NCBI RefSeq assembly: GCF_050433125.1
Contig: NZ_JBNPXV010000011.1
Coordinates: 101,801-165,800, forward strand
DNA length: 64,000 bases
DNA from: Roseimarinus sediminis
GTDB taxonomy: Bacteria > Bacteroidota > Bacteroidia > Bacteroidales > Prolixibacteraceae
Direction: 5' to 3'
The notes under the pieces were generated by a model. The model was not told the origin of the DNA. It saw only the letters and a list, made by a program, of their open reading frames with translations, and ran no database searches. A program made the translations under genes and the position numbers. Within the stretch, counting starts at the first letter, position 1; each line of letters begins with the position of its first letter. This document shows positions 17,089 through 26,918 of the stretch, one piece after another.

Positions 17089-18924
17089 TTATTGTTTCAA
17101 TAATTTTGTCTGATAGATTTCGCCATTTCCGGCGGTGGCTTTCACAAAGTAAATTCCGGAGTTCAGCCTGGCAACGTTCAACTCACGAATGCCATCGTGA
17201 TTCACGCTTTCCATCATTCTTATTCCCGAAAGACTGTAAACTTCAAGTTTTACAATATTCTGTCCTCCCTGAATATAGAGCATGTCGACAGCCGGATTAG
17301 GATATACATTCAGGCCGGGGCGCTTTTTCAATTGGCTGATACTGGTCACAACATCGTTGTATTTTACCGAATCGGCCGCATCGATTTCAACACCGGTGAG
17401 TTCATTCAGGTAGATTTCAAGATAACTGTAACCACTGGCGGTGATGGTCATAAAATCGGTGGGATCGGCAGGATCCAAATCGTTGCTTGTCTCCCAGGCA
17501 TCGGGCAAACCATCGCCATCGCTGTCGGCTGGAGACTGCTCACTCCCCACGCTTTCATAAACACTCCAGGCTGTTGTTCCTTCGGGAGCATCGGATGGTA
17601 CGAGGTTATTTTGGGTGTCAATCAATCCCGAAGCAACACCTTTCTTAGGAGTTTCCTGTCCATCGTTGGTGGTATATTCGTAGCGCACGATATCTACTTC
17701 GCCGCTTACTTCCTTCACCAGCCGCTGGTCGTGGGCATCGCGCTGCGGCAATGAAGCCCCGGCATGAGCCAATACATCGGTGTAGGCATCGGAGGCACTC
17801 TGGCTGTAACGTTCGTACTTTTCGAGACTGCCATCAGCTTTTACAGCTTCCACTTCGGAACGGATGTTGGCAATGCCTCCCACATTCGATCCGTCGACAC
17901 CCAGCCAGTTGTCGTTGGAACGCTGTTCGTTTCCTTCCATAATGTTTCCGCTGAAGTACCATTGGGCATAACCGTCGAACTGTACCCCGCTGCGGTTACT
18001 CGAAGGGCGTGCAAAATATTCGCCCGAAGTGGCCGGGCCGGGTTTGAAATAATTGTTGACCACATTGGTGGCACAAAAGCCCTTGCCGCTGGTTCCTTCC
18101 CATTCGCCACCATAAAAGGCACCACTGCTGCCCCAGTTGAAGTTCACATTGTTGCGGTAGTCGACCAATGCCTCGATGTCGTTTTTATTCGATCCGTTGA
18201 TTCGGGGCATGCGTGAATTATGGTGAGCCAGCAGGTTGTGATGGTACGAGGCATATTCGCCGCCCCACTGGGTACCGTAACCACGATCGCCCTTTTTATG
18301 GATGGAGTGAAACAGCGATTCGCTGATGATACACCACTGAACCGAAGTATTTTCATTGCTCGAAAAGTGGGTGGTTTCTTCGATGGCCCAGCTGAAAGTA
18401 CAGTGGTCGATAATAAAATTTCCACCGTTTTCGATGCGGAATGCCGACACTTCATCACCCGACACATCGCCCGGACGAGAGCGGATGTAACGCACAATGA
18501 TGTTTGAAGAACCCGAAAAATTCAGCGTTCCTCCTCCAAAACAGATGCCACCACCAGGGGCTGTTTGTCCGGCTATGGTCAGGTTCTTTGTTTTGCATTT
18601 AATATCCTGCTTCAGCATAATTACGCCGCCCACCTTGAAAATAATGGTTGTAGGAATTTTCAATGTCACATTGTTATAAAGTGTATCCTGCTGAGCCAGT
18701 GCCCAGCGAAAGCTTCCTTCGATGAGCGCTTCGCCTTCGGCATTGTCTTCGAGATTGGTAACAGCCACCACTTTAGGGGTCAGAAACGAATTGTCGCCCC
18801 GGCCTCCTGAAGCAAAGCGCCCGTAACCTTCAGCCCCGGGGAAAGCCAGTTGCTGACCCCATGAGCCGAAACCCGTTGTTAATACCATGATTGCTGCAAT
18901 CAGCAGCTTATGAAAAATTCGCAT
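17089..18924 (-). CDS. Pectate lyase, PL1 family, T9SS cargo
   Basis: A 611-residue secreted protein (signal peptide ends GSWGQ near residue 24) with a PL1 beta-helix: LAFPGAEGYGRFASGGRGDN, TIIFKVGGVIMLKQDI, LTIAGQTAPGGGICFGGGTLN, FIIDHCTFSWAIEETTHF and NSRMPRINGSN with candidate catalytic Arg. Near residue 470 a DSDGDGLPDAWETSNDLDP calcium-binding repeat follows. The last 80 residues (LNVYPNPAVDMLYIQGG, then LEVYSLSGIRMMESV, GIYFVKA) are a T9SS sorting domain. It is thus an outer-surface endo-lyase and the first enzyme after susD, 30 bases downstream, so it probably makes the oligogalacturonides taken up by this SusC/D pair. It belongs to a different PL1 branch from the two paralogues at 8174 and 13857. 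Confidence 0.95.
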   Translation of the reverse strand: MRIFHKLLIAAIMVLTTGFGSWGQQLAFPGAEGYGRFASGGRGDNSFLTPKVVAVTNLEDNAEGEALIEGSFRWALAQQDTLYNNVTLKIPTTIIFKVGGVIMLKQDIKCKTKNLTIAGQTAPGGGICFGGGTLNFSGSSNIIVRYIRSRPGDVSGDEVSAFRIENGGNFIIDHCTFSWAIEETTHFSSNENTSVQWCIISESLFHSIHKKGDRGYGTQWGGEYASYHHNLLAHHNSRMPRINGSNKNDIEALVDYRNNVNFNWGSSGAFYGGEWEGTSGKGFCATNVVNNYFKPGPATSGEYFARPSSNRSGVQFDGYAQWYFSGNIMEGNEQRSNDNWLGVDGSNVGGIANIRSEVEAVKADGSLEKYERYSQSASDAYTDVLAHAGASLPQRDAHDQRLVKEVSGEVDIVRYEYTTNDGQETPKKGVASGLIDTQNNLVPSDAPEGTTAWSVYESVGSEQSPADSDGDGLPDAWETSNDLDPADPTDFMTITASGYSYLEIYLNELTGVEIDAADSVKYNDVVTSISQLKKRPGLNVYPNPAVDMLYIQGGQNIVKLEVYSLSGIRMMESVNHDGIRELNVARLNSGIYFVKATAGNGEIYQTKLLKQ

Positions 18925-18954
18925 AGTTTATCTTCTTTCTTATTATTTCTACAA

Positions 18955-20787
18955 TTATTCTGCCAGCGGGTCGAAGGTACCGTACACCCAACCCTTGGTT
19001 TGCTCTATGGCCTCGCCGCGGGTAAGGAAATTGCCTGGTATCGCAAAGAAGTCATATAATTCGCGATAATTGATCGCCTGCACCTGTCCGCCCACAATGG
19101 CTTCCATTTCCTTGAGCTCGATTTCAAAATAGCTGTTCAGGTTTTCGGCATCGTTGATGTCGACATAACCAAAATAAACCGCCGTGTCGAGCCTGCTATA
19201 GCCATGGTATTCAGCGCCCGGCTCATTGATGCGTTGATCCCAGGGTTTTTTGGCTTTGTAATTAAAGCCATGACGTTTGTTTCCATTGAATTTCTTAACC
19301 AATTCACCCAGATCGTTTCGGTACATAAGTCTTCGGCGCAGATCGAAATAACGTTTGTTCTCGAAAGCAAATTCCACCTGACGTTCAATCATAATCAATT
19401 CGCGCAATTTTTCTTTCGAAACACTGTTGCTGATTCCATAGCTTCCGTCGCCTGCTTCAATTCCTGCACGTGCCCTGATGGCACGTATGTTTTCGAGTGC
19501 CTCATCCTTTTTACCGAGTTCATTGGCACATTCGGCGATGTTGAGCAACACTTCGGCGTAGCGCAATTCGATCCATGAAGTACCGGTTTGCCCGATACTC
19601 TCCACCGGAATGTTGGAATCGGTTGCCTTACAGTTGAAAAAGCTGGTTCCCGATTTGGTATTTCCCTCGTAACGGTTTCGGTCATACGACCATTGAATGT
19701 TATTGGTTCTGCCGGTCATAGGCCATTCACAACCATTGTAGGCAATGGTCGCATAGAAACGTGGGTCGCGGTTTTGCCAGAAATAGGTTGAATCATAACC
19801 CGAGCCAGTTTCGCTGATCAATTTTCCGTTGGCCATGGGGAAGGCTTTCACCAGTTCCCAGGTTGGCTGGTAACCAAAATTACCACCTCCCGATCGGGGA
19901 CGTACACTGCTTTCCCATCCGGTTGAGAACTCGGTACTGATTGAAGGGTCGTAACGTTTAAAAATGATGGCTTCGGTATTACTCAGTACACTTGAGGTGA
20001 AAATCGTTGAAAAATCGGAATGCAAAGCACGCGGTGTATTCATTTGTGACAAGAGTTCATCGGCCTGCTTGCTTGCATCGTAAGCCTGCTGCCAGCGTTC
20101 CTGCTTGTTGTCACGGTTAAACAGCGGGCTGGCCCAGCTCAGCAGAATGCGACCCTTGAAGGCAGCAGCTGCACCACTGGTAATCCGACCATTGTCTTCG
20201 GCCAGCGGCCAGTCAACTGGCAAAGCACTGATTGCCTGATCGAGATCCTGAATAATCAGCTGAAACGATTCGGCGGTGGTGCTTCGGGGTATATCCAACT
20301 CATCGGTAAAAGGATCGAGCGGTTCAAAGATCATGGGTATTCCACCATAAAGCTGTACCATTTCCCAGTAACGATAAGCCCTGAAAAACAAAGCCTGTCC
20401 CAGTATGGTTCCCTTAATGCTGTCGTCGAGCGCCGAATTTTCGAGACCATTAATACAGAAATTAATTCTCCGGATGGCCTGATACTTTTCACGGTGCATC
20501 ACTTTTAAGGCATCGATATCGTTTTCAGTCACCAAACCATACATGAAGTTGATATAGCTCTCCGACGAAGAAAACATTTCGTCGGTCATGGCACTGTTTT
20601 CACCCAGCGACATGCCCGGCATGTTGGCTGCATAGAGGGTATTTACATAAAGGGTTGCCTGTACCGGATTGTCCCAGATCATGTCGTCGACCGAGTTCAG
20701 GTCGCGTTTATCCAATACGTCGACACAAGCCGCCAGGAAGATGCTGATCGACAGCAGAACGATAATATTGTAGTTTCTGATTTTCAT
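18955..20787 (-). CDS. susD-like: SusD/RagB-family nutrient-binding lipoprotein 1
   Basis: A 610-residue lipoprotein (signal peptide ends IFLAAC at residue 21). It has the SusD layout: an N-terminal helical TPR part (RDLNSVDDMIWDNPVQATLYVN), the conserved ILGQALFFRAYRYWEMVQLYG motif near 130 followed by GGIPMIFEP, the AAAFKGRILLSWASPLFN helix near 205, and the C-terminal ELRYAEVLLNIAECANELG motif with ENIRAIRARAG near 430. It sits on the outer membrane as lid of the SusC pore and binds pectin oligosaccharides. It begins 5 bases after the susC stop codon, so the pair is translated together. Confidence 0.97.
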   Translation of the reverse strand: MKIRNYNIIVLLSISIFLAACVDVLDKRDLNSVDDMIWDNPVQATLYVNTLYAANMPGMSLGENSAMTDEMFSSSESYINFMYGLVTENDIDALKVMHREKYQAIRRINFCINGLENSALDDSIKGTILGQALFFRAYRYWEMVQLYGGIPMIFEPLDPFTDELDIPRSTTAESFQLIIQDLDQAISALPVDWPLAEDNGRITSGAAAAFKGRILLSWASPLFNRDNKQERWQQAYDASKQADELLSQMNTPRALHSDFSTIFTSSVLSNTEAIIFKRYDPSISTEFSTGWESSVRPRSGGGNFGYQPTWELVKAFPMANGKLISETGSGYDSTYFWQNRDPRFYATIAYNGCEWPMTGRTNNIQWSYDRNRYEGNTKSGTSFFNCKATDSNIPVESIGQTGTSWIELRYAEVLLNIAECANELGKKDEALENIRAIRARAGIEAGDGSYGISNSVSKEKLRELIMIERQVEFAFENKRYFDLRRRLMYRNDLGELVKKFNGNKRHGFNYKAKKPWDQRINEPGAEYHGYSRLDTAVYFGYVDINDAENLNSYFEIELKEMEAIVGGQVQAINYRELYDFFAIPGNFLTRGEAIEQTKGWVYGTFDPLAE

Positions 20788-20792
20788 GGCTC

Positions 20793-23700
20793 TTATATTT
20801 TAAGATTTACACCAAAGCTGAAAGTTCTCAACAAAGGATAGGTATTGAACCTTGCAATGGCATCTTCTTTATAATCGAAGGTAGAGATGGGAGTCCAGAG
20901 ATTGCTTCCCACAAAGAAAATACGCAGATCGGGGATGCCCCATTTACGCGAAAGATCGGCTGGTATGTTGTACGAAACATTGATGTTGCGCAAGCGAAGC
21001 TGAAAAACATCACGCATCCAGAAAGTAGATACCAGCTGATTGTATTCGGCAAAACGTGGATTGGGATAAGCTGCATCGGTATTGTCAGGAGTCCAGTAAT
21101 CGGCCCAGAATGCCGGGGCATTCTCACTTTCGGTGGGTACGGTACGTGCCAGCTTGTCGACCACCTTATTGGTAATTCCATACGACATCCCCCAAAGCAT
21201 GCTAAATTTTACGCCCTTATAGGTAGCTCCCATTGAGATATTCGATGGGAGGAGATTTTTCAACACAAGATGATCGTTCACCCTTTCGACATAGGTTTTA
21301 TCGGAAGAAATGGTGTTTTCCACATCAATTTTACCATCGGGCTCGAAAACCACAGGGGGTTCGCCGGCCGACAAATCACCGGGACGGCCTATGTCCTGCA
21401 GAAAAATGGCTCCTAATAAATCGGTCTCACCTCCAATGGTGTAGGGGTGTCCCCATTTTTCGATCCATTCGGCATTGATGGCATCGAGTTGTTCCTGGGT
21501 GCGGATAATGCCGTTGGAAATATATCCTTCCTCACGACCTGCTGCAAAAGTGCTCTGCTCGATCGGATAACGGAAGTCGTTGGGTTGCTTATCGGTTGGA
21601 CGGTCAAGAATGCGGTTGCTTCCAAAGGAGAAGACCCCCTTGATGTTCCAACGGAAATCGTTGTTAATTTCACCGTTGTATCCCAGTTCCATGTCGTAGC
21701 CCCAGGCCTCGAGTCGCCCGATATTTTCACTCGGCATTTCATCAATTCCGGAGGTCACGGGGAAAATGGTGGTTTGCTTGTCAAGAATATCGTACTGATA
21801 AGTATAATAAGCATCGAGCGACACACTCAGTCGTTGTTCCAGAAATTTGAAATCAAAACCCAGGTTGTTCATGAACGACTTTTCCCAGGTCACGCCCGTA
21901 CTCACCACGTCGGTTTTACCTGCAATGCCCATACCTCCTACCGGAGATCCACCAAACAGATAGGCAATAGTGGAAGGACCATACGAAAGCAGATACTCAT
22001 AATTTCCTACTGAATTGTATCCGGTCAAACCGGTTGAATACCTTATTTTTAGAAAATTAATAAAAGCCAGATGATCCTTCATGAAATTCTCGTTCGAAGC
22101 AATCCAGCCGACAGATGCTGCGGGGAAGACTGCCGAGCGGTATCCCGGAGCAAATTTGACGGTATTTTCGTAGCGAACGGTCGATTCCAAAAGGTATTTA
22201 TCATCATAGGAATAATTCAAACGGGCTACCATGCCAAGATCACCGCTTTCATTCATCGTTCCGTCGGTGGTAGCTGCTCCTTTTGAGTTGAAGGCATTCT
22301 GAGTATGGATGCCGTAAATCAGCATTTGTTCGGCGGTGGCTCCAAAAGCGTAACCACTGCTCTCCGCCTGCTCATAAGTAAGGAACGATGCGACCTTGTG
22401 TTTTCCAAAGGTTCGGTTATAATTCAAATTCACATTGAGCTGATAACGCTGACCATAGCTATACGACTCATTGATACGATCGGAATTGGTAATTGTTGCC
22501 ACAGGTCCACCCGCTATGTTTTCATCCAGCTGATTACTTAACAGCAGTCTGTAATCTCCTTTAGGAAGAAAATTATACAGCTCATAGGGGATACGGTATT
22601 CTTTGGAATAGTAATGATTCTCGCGACGGCTAAAACTGGCCGATGCACTTAAACCCTTGATTTTTTCAAATTCATAGCTTAAACGCAGATTAAGCGTATT
22701 GCCCTTATCGACATTCTTCTTATAGCTTTCGGTATTAAAAATGGCGAATGGGTTGTATCCATCAATATTTACTGCTTTTCCATCGATATAAGGAACGGTC
22801 CATCGGGGCGCCTGAAGCAGTTGTTCAAAAATACCCTGCATGGTATTGGTACCGGTAGCGCCAATGTATGGCCGGGTAAAATCGCGGCTATCGAGCGAAA
22901 TGGTTACTGCAGCCTGAAGTCCTTTCACAACGTTGGCATCAAAGCCCATACGGTACGAGTGTTTACCCACACCCATGTCGTCGAAGTTTCCTCCATTGTA
23001 TACAAATGAACCACCCGCAAAATATTGTACCTTTTCACTTCCCCCCGAAACATTGATGGTGTGACGGGTAACGGCTGCGGTTTTCCAGGCTTCATCAAGC
23101 CAGTTGTAGTTATGATTCTTCAGTTCGTTCAACTCGGCATCACTGATTACGTTCCACTCCGGGTCGTTTACTTTGATTGCATTGAGCATGCGTGCATGGT
23201 CATACGAACTGAGCATTTCAGTTTGGGTGGTGGCATCTGAAATCCCCACACTTCCCGAATAGCTGATGCGAAGTTTTCCTTCACGTCCCCGCTTGGTTTT
23301 CACCAGGATGACTCCGTTGGCTCCCTTACTGCCATATACGGCAGCCGAAGCATCTTTCAGGATGGAGAAGCTTTCAATTTCCGAAGGATCGAGTACATCG
23401 TATTCGGCCTGGGTTACTTCAAAACCATCGACAATGTAAAGTGGCGAAGGATCCTTGGCTCCACCTCCCGCTTCACCAAAAGTGGTTTCGGCCCTGATTT
23501 TAATCCGTGTGGTTGCCCCCGGGTTACCGGTGGGCTGTGCCGGCGAAACCGAAACACCCGCCAAACGGCCTTCAAGCAGATTGGTAAGGTTGGTTACCGG
23601 AATATCTTCAATTTCTTTCGACGACATGCTCGACACCGATCCCAGCAGGTTTTCCCGCTTTACTTCGCCATAACCAACAATTACTACTTCGTCGAGGTCG

Positions 23701-24053
23701 GTTACATCGGTGTACAACACTACATTAATGTTTTTGCGCTTGTTAACGGCAATTTCCTGTTCTTTAAAACCAATGAAGCGATAGATCAGTAAATCGGTGG
23801 GAGCCACCACAAAGGAATATTCGCCGTCGAGGTTGGTCACCGTGCCATTGGTGGTTCCTTTTACCACCACATTGACCCCGGGAAGCGGCTCACCCGATTC
23901 ATCGGTCACTGTGCCGGTGAGTGTAATCTTCGTTGCTTGCTGCGCATGCAGTAAAGAGGCTGAGAGGAGTGCAAAGGTCAGCAGCATTAGCATGCGGCTT
24001 CTTCCTGTCCGCACTGCCTGTTGACCTTTTAAAATGTTTTTACGTAGATTCAT
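20793..24053 (-). CDS. susC-like: SusC/RagA TonB-linked outer-membrane transporter 1
   Basis: A 1086-residue TonB-dependent transporter and first gene of the large minus-strand operon. After a signal sequence (ending near residue 38, LLHAQQ), residues about 45-125 form a carboxypeptidase-D-like regulatory beta-sandwich (GTVTDESGEPLPGVNVVVKG). The TonB-box region LDEVVIVGYGEVKRENL comes next, then the plug with the conserved SILKDASAAVYGSKGANGVILVKTK near 235. The rest is the 22-strand barrel ending with aromatic-rich GVNLKI. No N-terminal sigma-regulator-interacting STN domain is seen, so control is probably by a separate sensor. It imports pectin oligosaccharides made by the surface lyase and esterase encoded downstream. 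The upstream gap (24054-24236) has no clear LacI site. Confidence 0.97.
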   Translation of the reverse strand: MNLRKNILKGQQAVRTGRSRMLMLLTFALLSASLLHAQQATKITLTGTVTDESGEPLPGVNVVVKGTTNGTVTNLDGEYSFVVAPTDLLIYRFIGFKEQEIAVNKRKNINVVLYTDVTDLDEVVIVGYGEVKRENLLGSVSSMSSKEIEDIPVTNLTNLLEGRLAGVSVSPAQPTGNPGATTRIKIRAETTFGEAGGGAKDPSPLYIVDGFEVTQAEYDVLDPSEIESFSILKDASAAVYGSKGANGVILVKTKRGREGKLRISYSGSVGISDATTQTEMLSSYDHARMLNAIKVNDPEWNVISDAELNELKNHNYNWLDEAWKTAAVTRHTINVSGGSEKVQYFAGGSFVYNGGNFDDMGVGKHSYRMGFDANVVKGLQAAVTISLDSRDFTRPYIGATGTNTMQGIFEQLLQAPRWTVPYIDGKAVNIDGYNPFAIFNTESYKKNVDKGNTLNLRLSYEFEKIKGLSASASFSRRENHYYSKEYRIPYELYNFLPKGDYRLLLSNQLDENIAGGPVATITNSDRINESYSYGQRYQLNVNLNYNRTFGKHKVASFLTYEQAESSGYAFGATAEQMLIYGIHTQNAFNSKGAATTDGTMNESGDLGMVARLNYSYDDKYLLESTVRYENTVKFAPGYRSAVFPAASVGWIASNENFMKDHLAFINFLKIRYSTGLTGYNSVGNYEYLLSYGPSTIAYLFGGSPVGGMGIAGKTDVVSTGVTWEKSFMNNLGFDFKFLEQRLSVSLDAYYTYQYDILDKQTTIFPVTSGIDEMPSENIGRLEAWGYDMELGYNGEINNDFRWNIKGVFSFGSNRILDRPTDKQPNDFRYPIEQSTFAAGREEGYISNGIIRTQEQLDAINAEWIEKWGHPYTIGGETDLLGAIFLQDIGRPGDLSAGEPPVVFEPDGKIDVENTISSDKTYVERVNDHLVLKNLLPSNISMGATYKGVKFSMLWGMSYGITNKVVDKLARTVPTESENAPAFWADYWTPDNTDAAYPNPRFAEYNQLVSTFWMRDVFQLRLRNINVSYNIPADLSRKWGIPDLRIFFVGSNLWTPISTFDYKEDAIARFNTYPLLRTFSFGVNLKI

Positions 24054-24236
24054 TACCGTACGTTTTTTAGGTTTTTAGTTCTTACAAGGCCCGAATGATT
24101 TCAGTGAGCAGCTGCATTTTGTGTTCTCATGGTTTTGCTTGCCTGTCGGGGCTTTAAAATCTATTCATTAAATGAACTTAAAATACGAAGTGCTTTCAGC
24201 GACTATCGTGATATACCGGGTTTTAATCCGGAAGAG

Positions 24237-24268
24237 TAAACAAACGGCACCCTGCAGGCAGGGCACCG
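24237..24268 (-). terminator. Rho-independent terminator at the end of the catabolic operon
   Basis: On the minus strand a 10-bp stem with two wobble pairs (arms at 24245-24254 and 24259-24268) and a 4-base loop is followed by TTTGTTTA. It lies 13 bases after the stop of the T9SS gene at 24282 and upstream of the susC control region, separating the two minus-strand operons. Confidence 0.8.
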
Positions 24269-24281
24269 TTGTTGCAGGTAC

Positions 24282-25310
24282 TTATCGTATTACAATTTTC
24301 TGAGCGGTTACTTTTTGGCCTGCACGGGCTTTCACCACATACATACCATTGGCCAGATCGTGGGTTGACAGCTGGTTTACCTGGCTGGCTGACTTAATCA
24401 GCGTTCCGGTAATTGAATAAACAGCAAGGTCGGCTGTGGTATTAACCCTGATGGCCTTGTTGAAATACTTCAGTTCCAGTTTGTTCAGCTTCATCGATTC
24501 TGAACTCACTTTCAGGTCGCCGTATACTTTCAGGTCGTGAATACGAACTGCCTGAGGCTCGACATCATTTGCTGCCGAAAATTTCAGCATTACATTTTCG
24601 GCATAAATTCCGTCTTCCCAGAGCATACCGTTGGCTGAAGGTGTACAGTTAATGTCATTGGGAGTTTTACTCAGGCTGAAAGGATCTTTGGTAAAATTGA
24701 GGCTGTAGTGATCACCCAATTGATAACGCAAAGTATCCCAGCTGGCACCGTCGTCGAGGCTGAATAAAATCATAAAACCACGTCGTTTTCCACCACAACT
24801 TGAGTGCGTATACTGAATGCCTTCAACATAACTGAGCTGACGCAGATCGACAATGAATTCTCCTGCCAGTGTACCATAACCCCTGCGGGCAATTTCCACA
24901 AAACCATTCGATACGTTGGGAGTAGTAGGATCAGGATCAACTACCTCACCATCGCCGGTAAGCGATGCAGCCACGCCCCATTCAGGAGCAAAAGCACATG
25001 AGTCCCAGGTGTAGGTTACCTGATCATTTGAATTAAGGAAGTTCACACTTTTCTCTCCACCAATATTGGCAGGAGTTGTTTCACCAGTGGTTTCATCCAC
25101 CACATCCTTGCTGTTCGAAGCATTGGTGTGCGGAGCATTATGATAAAACTCAAAATCGGTGAATTTTTCATCAAGCACCAGGGGTGAAGATGGGTTCAGA
25201 TTATCCCATCCGGTACCGGTACCCATGTCCTGGGCTTTTACACCCCAACTGGCAGCTACTAAAAAAGCAACTGCAAACATAAATTTCAAAGTAGAATTTT
25301 TAGCATTCAT
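24282..25310 (-). CDS. T9SS-sorted protein of unknown function, copy 1
   Basis: A 342-residue secreted protein (signal peptide ends GVKAQ near residue 27). Residues about 30-265 form an all-beta domain I do not recognise, with GWDNLNPSSPLVLDEKFTDF, CAFAPEWGVA, NGFVEIARRGYG, a SSCGGKRRGFMILFSLD strand pair, ASWDTLRYQLGDHYSLNFTKD and VRIHDLKVYGDL. It looks like a jelly-roll or beta-helix cap, possibly glycan binding. Residues about 270-342 are a T9SS type A sorting domain (LAVYSITGTLIKSA, GMYVVKARAGQK). It starts 18 bases after the sodium symporter gene, so it closes the catabolic operon. A clear paralogue lies at 31585-32604, upstream of the same operon. No enzyme motif is visible. Confidence 0.85.
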   Translation of the reverse strand: MNAKNSTLKFMFAVAFLVAASWGVKAQDMGTGTGWDNLNPSSPLVLDEKFTDFEFYHNAPHTNASNSKDVVDETTGETTPANIGGEKSVNFLNSNDQVTYTWDSCAFAPEWGVAASLTGDGEVVDPDPTTPNVSNGFVEIARRGYGTLAGEFIVDLRQLSYVEGIQYTHSSCGGKRRGFMILFSLDDGASWDTLRYQLGDHYSLNFTKDPFSLSKTPNDINCTPSANGMLWEDGIYAENVMLKFSAANDVEPQAVRIHDLKVYGDLKVSSESMKLNKLELKYFNKAIRVNTTADLAVYSITGTLIKSASQVNQLSTHDLANGMYVVKARAGQKVTAQKIVIR

Positions 25311-25328
25311 AGTATTTGTATTTAAAAA

Positions 25329-26915
25329 TTAGGAATTAAGTTTACTTTTTCGTTTTAACTCAAGATAACCCGCATAAGTCAACGATTTGATCTCGTCGTC
25401 GCTTTGTTCGGTTTTAAAGAACAGGCTGGCTATATAGCCAACCACAAAGAGCACCACATGACTGTATACACCAATCATGTATTTGTGATGTGAGAAATTA
25501 AGATTACCCAAATCGAGCAATAACCTGCTTTCGTCATTCAGATTGAAAACAGTTGAAGTTAGCACCGCATAGGCTGTAAACAAAATGCTTGCCACAATGC
25601 CCACATTGAGCCCCTGGCGGTTGGCGCGTTTACTAAAAATACCAAGGAGGAACATTCCCGCTATGCCTCCCGAGAAAATGGCATAAAGGGTAAATACAAT
25701 CCCGAGCACTCCCTTGCTGTCGCCTGCCTTCACATAAAACAGGGCTACCCATATTGCACCCAGTCCGGCAAGCACCACAAATAGCTTACTGAAAAACAAT
25801 TTGGTCTTTTCGCTCGATTTAGGATGGATGCGCATGTAGTAGTCTTCGACACAGATGGCCGAAAGACAATTCAGGTCGGAATCGAGGCTTGAAACAGCAG
25901 CGGCAATGAGTGCCGAGATAATGATGCCCACCACCCCTACAGGTAAATGATTCATAATAAACAGGGGGAATACTGCATCGGCCCGCACATCGGGTGGAAG
26001 TGCATGCCCGGTAAGCTGATAATAGGAAAACAGGGCCGTTCCGATAAACATGAACAGTGCCCAAACGGGAACACTGAGTAAAACACCGGTGAGCGATGCT
26101 TTGATAGCATCTTTATCAGTACGCGCTGTAAGGTAACGTTGCACAATGGTCTGATCGGTACCATATTTCTGGATGGCATAAAACACCCCGTTAATAGCCA
26201 TTACCCAGAAAGTAAGGTTAACAAAGTCCCAGTCGAAGGGGCCGAAACCAATTCGTCCGTTTTCCATGGCAACATTCCATACTGCTACAGGTCCTCCCTC
26301 GGGAGTAAACAGCAGTATGAGCAGGGCAATAACACCGCCGACAATCAGCAACAAGCCCTGAATTACATCAAGCCAGATCACCGCCTCGATACCGCCAAGC
26401 ATGGTTAGTAAAATAATTACTGCACCAATCACCCAAATGATGGTGGTCGTTTCAATTCCTATCATTTTTGACAGCGCCAGCGAAATCAGGAAGAAAACAG
26501 TTCCCATTTTGGAGAAATGGGTCAGCACAAAAGCCAGTGAACTGTAAATACGTGCCAGTACACCAAAGCGTTTTTCGAAATACTCATAGGCACTCAGCCC
26601 GATGACCCGCCGAAAAAGCGGCACCACAAAACCTATGAAAAAGACCAAAACAATGGGTACCATCAGTCCCTGCACCAGCCTGATCCAGTTTGATGAAAAA
26701 CCTTCGCCCGGATAAGCCAGAAAGGTAACACTACTGATGAGTGTGGCCAATATTGAAATACCGATGGCCCACGAAGGAAGACTTCCTTTAGCCGTAAAGT
26801 AGTTTTTGGTATCCTTTTGTCTTTTGGCAAACCAAAAACCAACTCCCAAAGAAAGCAGAAAGGTGGCACCTATGATCAGGTAATCGATGATGTGTAAATT
26901 AGCTACTTGTTCCAT
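25329..26915 (-). CDS. Sodium:solute symporter (SSS family)
   Basis: A 528-residue inner-membrane protein with about 13 hydrophobic segments, beginning IIDYLIIGATFLLSLGVGFW and followed by FAKRQKDTKNYFTAKGSLPSW, the SSS family opening. SVTFLAYPGEGFSSNW and GLSAYEYFEKRFG are typical family motifs. It imports a small solute with sodium. It lies 3 bases after the acid-sugar kinase gene, so the cargo is presumably the substrate of the four enzymes encoded upstream: a sugar acid such as a tetronate or a 3-deoxy-ulosaric/ulosonic acid, as in the sialic acid and uronate transporters of this family. Cargo is inferred only from context. Confidence 0.93.
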   Translation of the reverse strand: MEQVANLHIIDYLIIGATFLLSLGVGFWFAKRQKDTKNYFTAKGSLPSWAIGISILATLISSVTFLAYPGEGFSSNWIRLVQGLMVPIVLVFFIGFVVPLFRRVIGLSAYEYFEKRFGVLARIYSSLAFVLTHFSKMGTVFFLISLALSKMIGIETTTIIWVIGAVIILLTMLGGIEAVIWLDVIQGLLLIVGGVIALLILLFTPEGGPVAVWNVAMENGRIGFGPFDWDFVNLTFWVMAINGVFYAIQKYGTDQTIVQRYLTARTDKDAIKASLTGVLLSVPVWALFMFIGTALFSYYQLTGHALPPDVRADAVFPLFIMNHLPVGVVGIIISALIAAAVSSLDSDLNCLSAICVEDYYMRIHPKSSEKTKLFFSKLFVVLAGLGAIWVALFYVKAGDSKGVLGIVFTLYAIFSGGIAGMFLLGIFSKRANRQGLNVGIVASILFTAYAVLTSTVFNLNDESRLLLDLGNLNFSHHKYMIGVYSHVVLFVVGYIASLFFKTEQSDDEIKSLTYAGYLELKRKSKLNS

Positions 26916-26918
26916 AAA

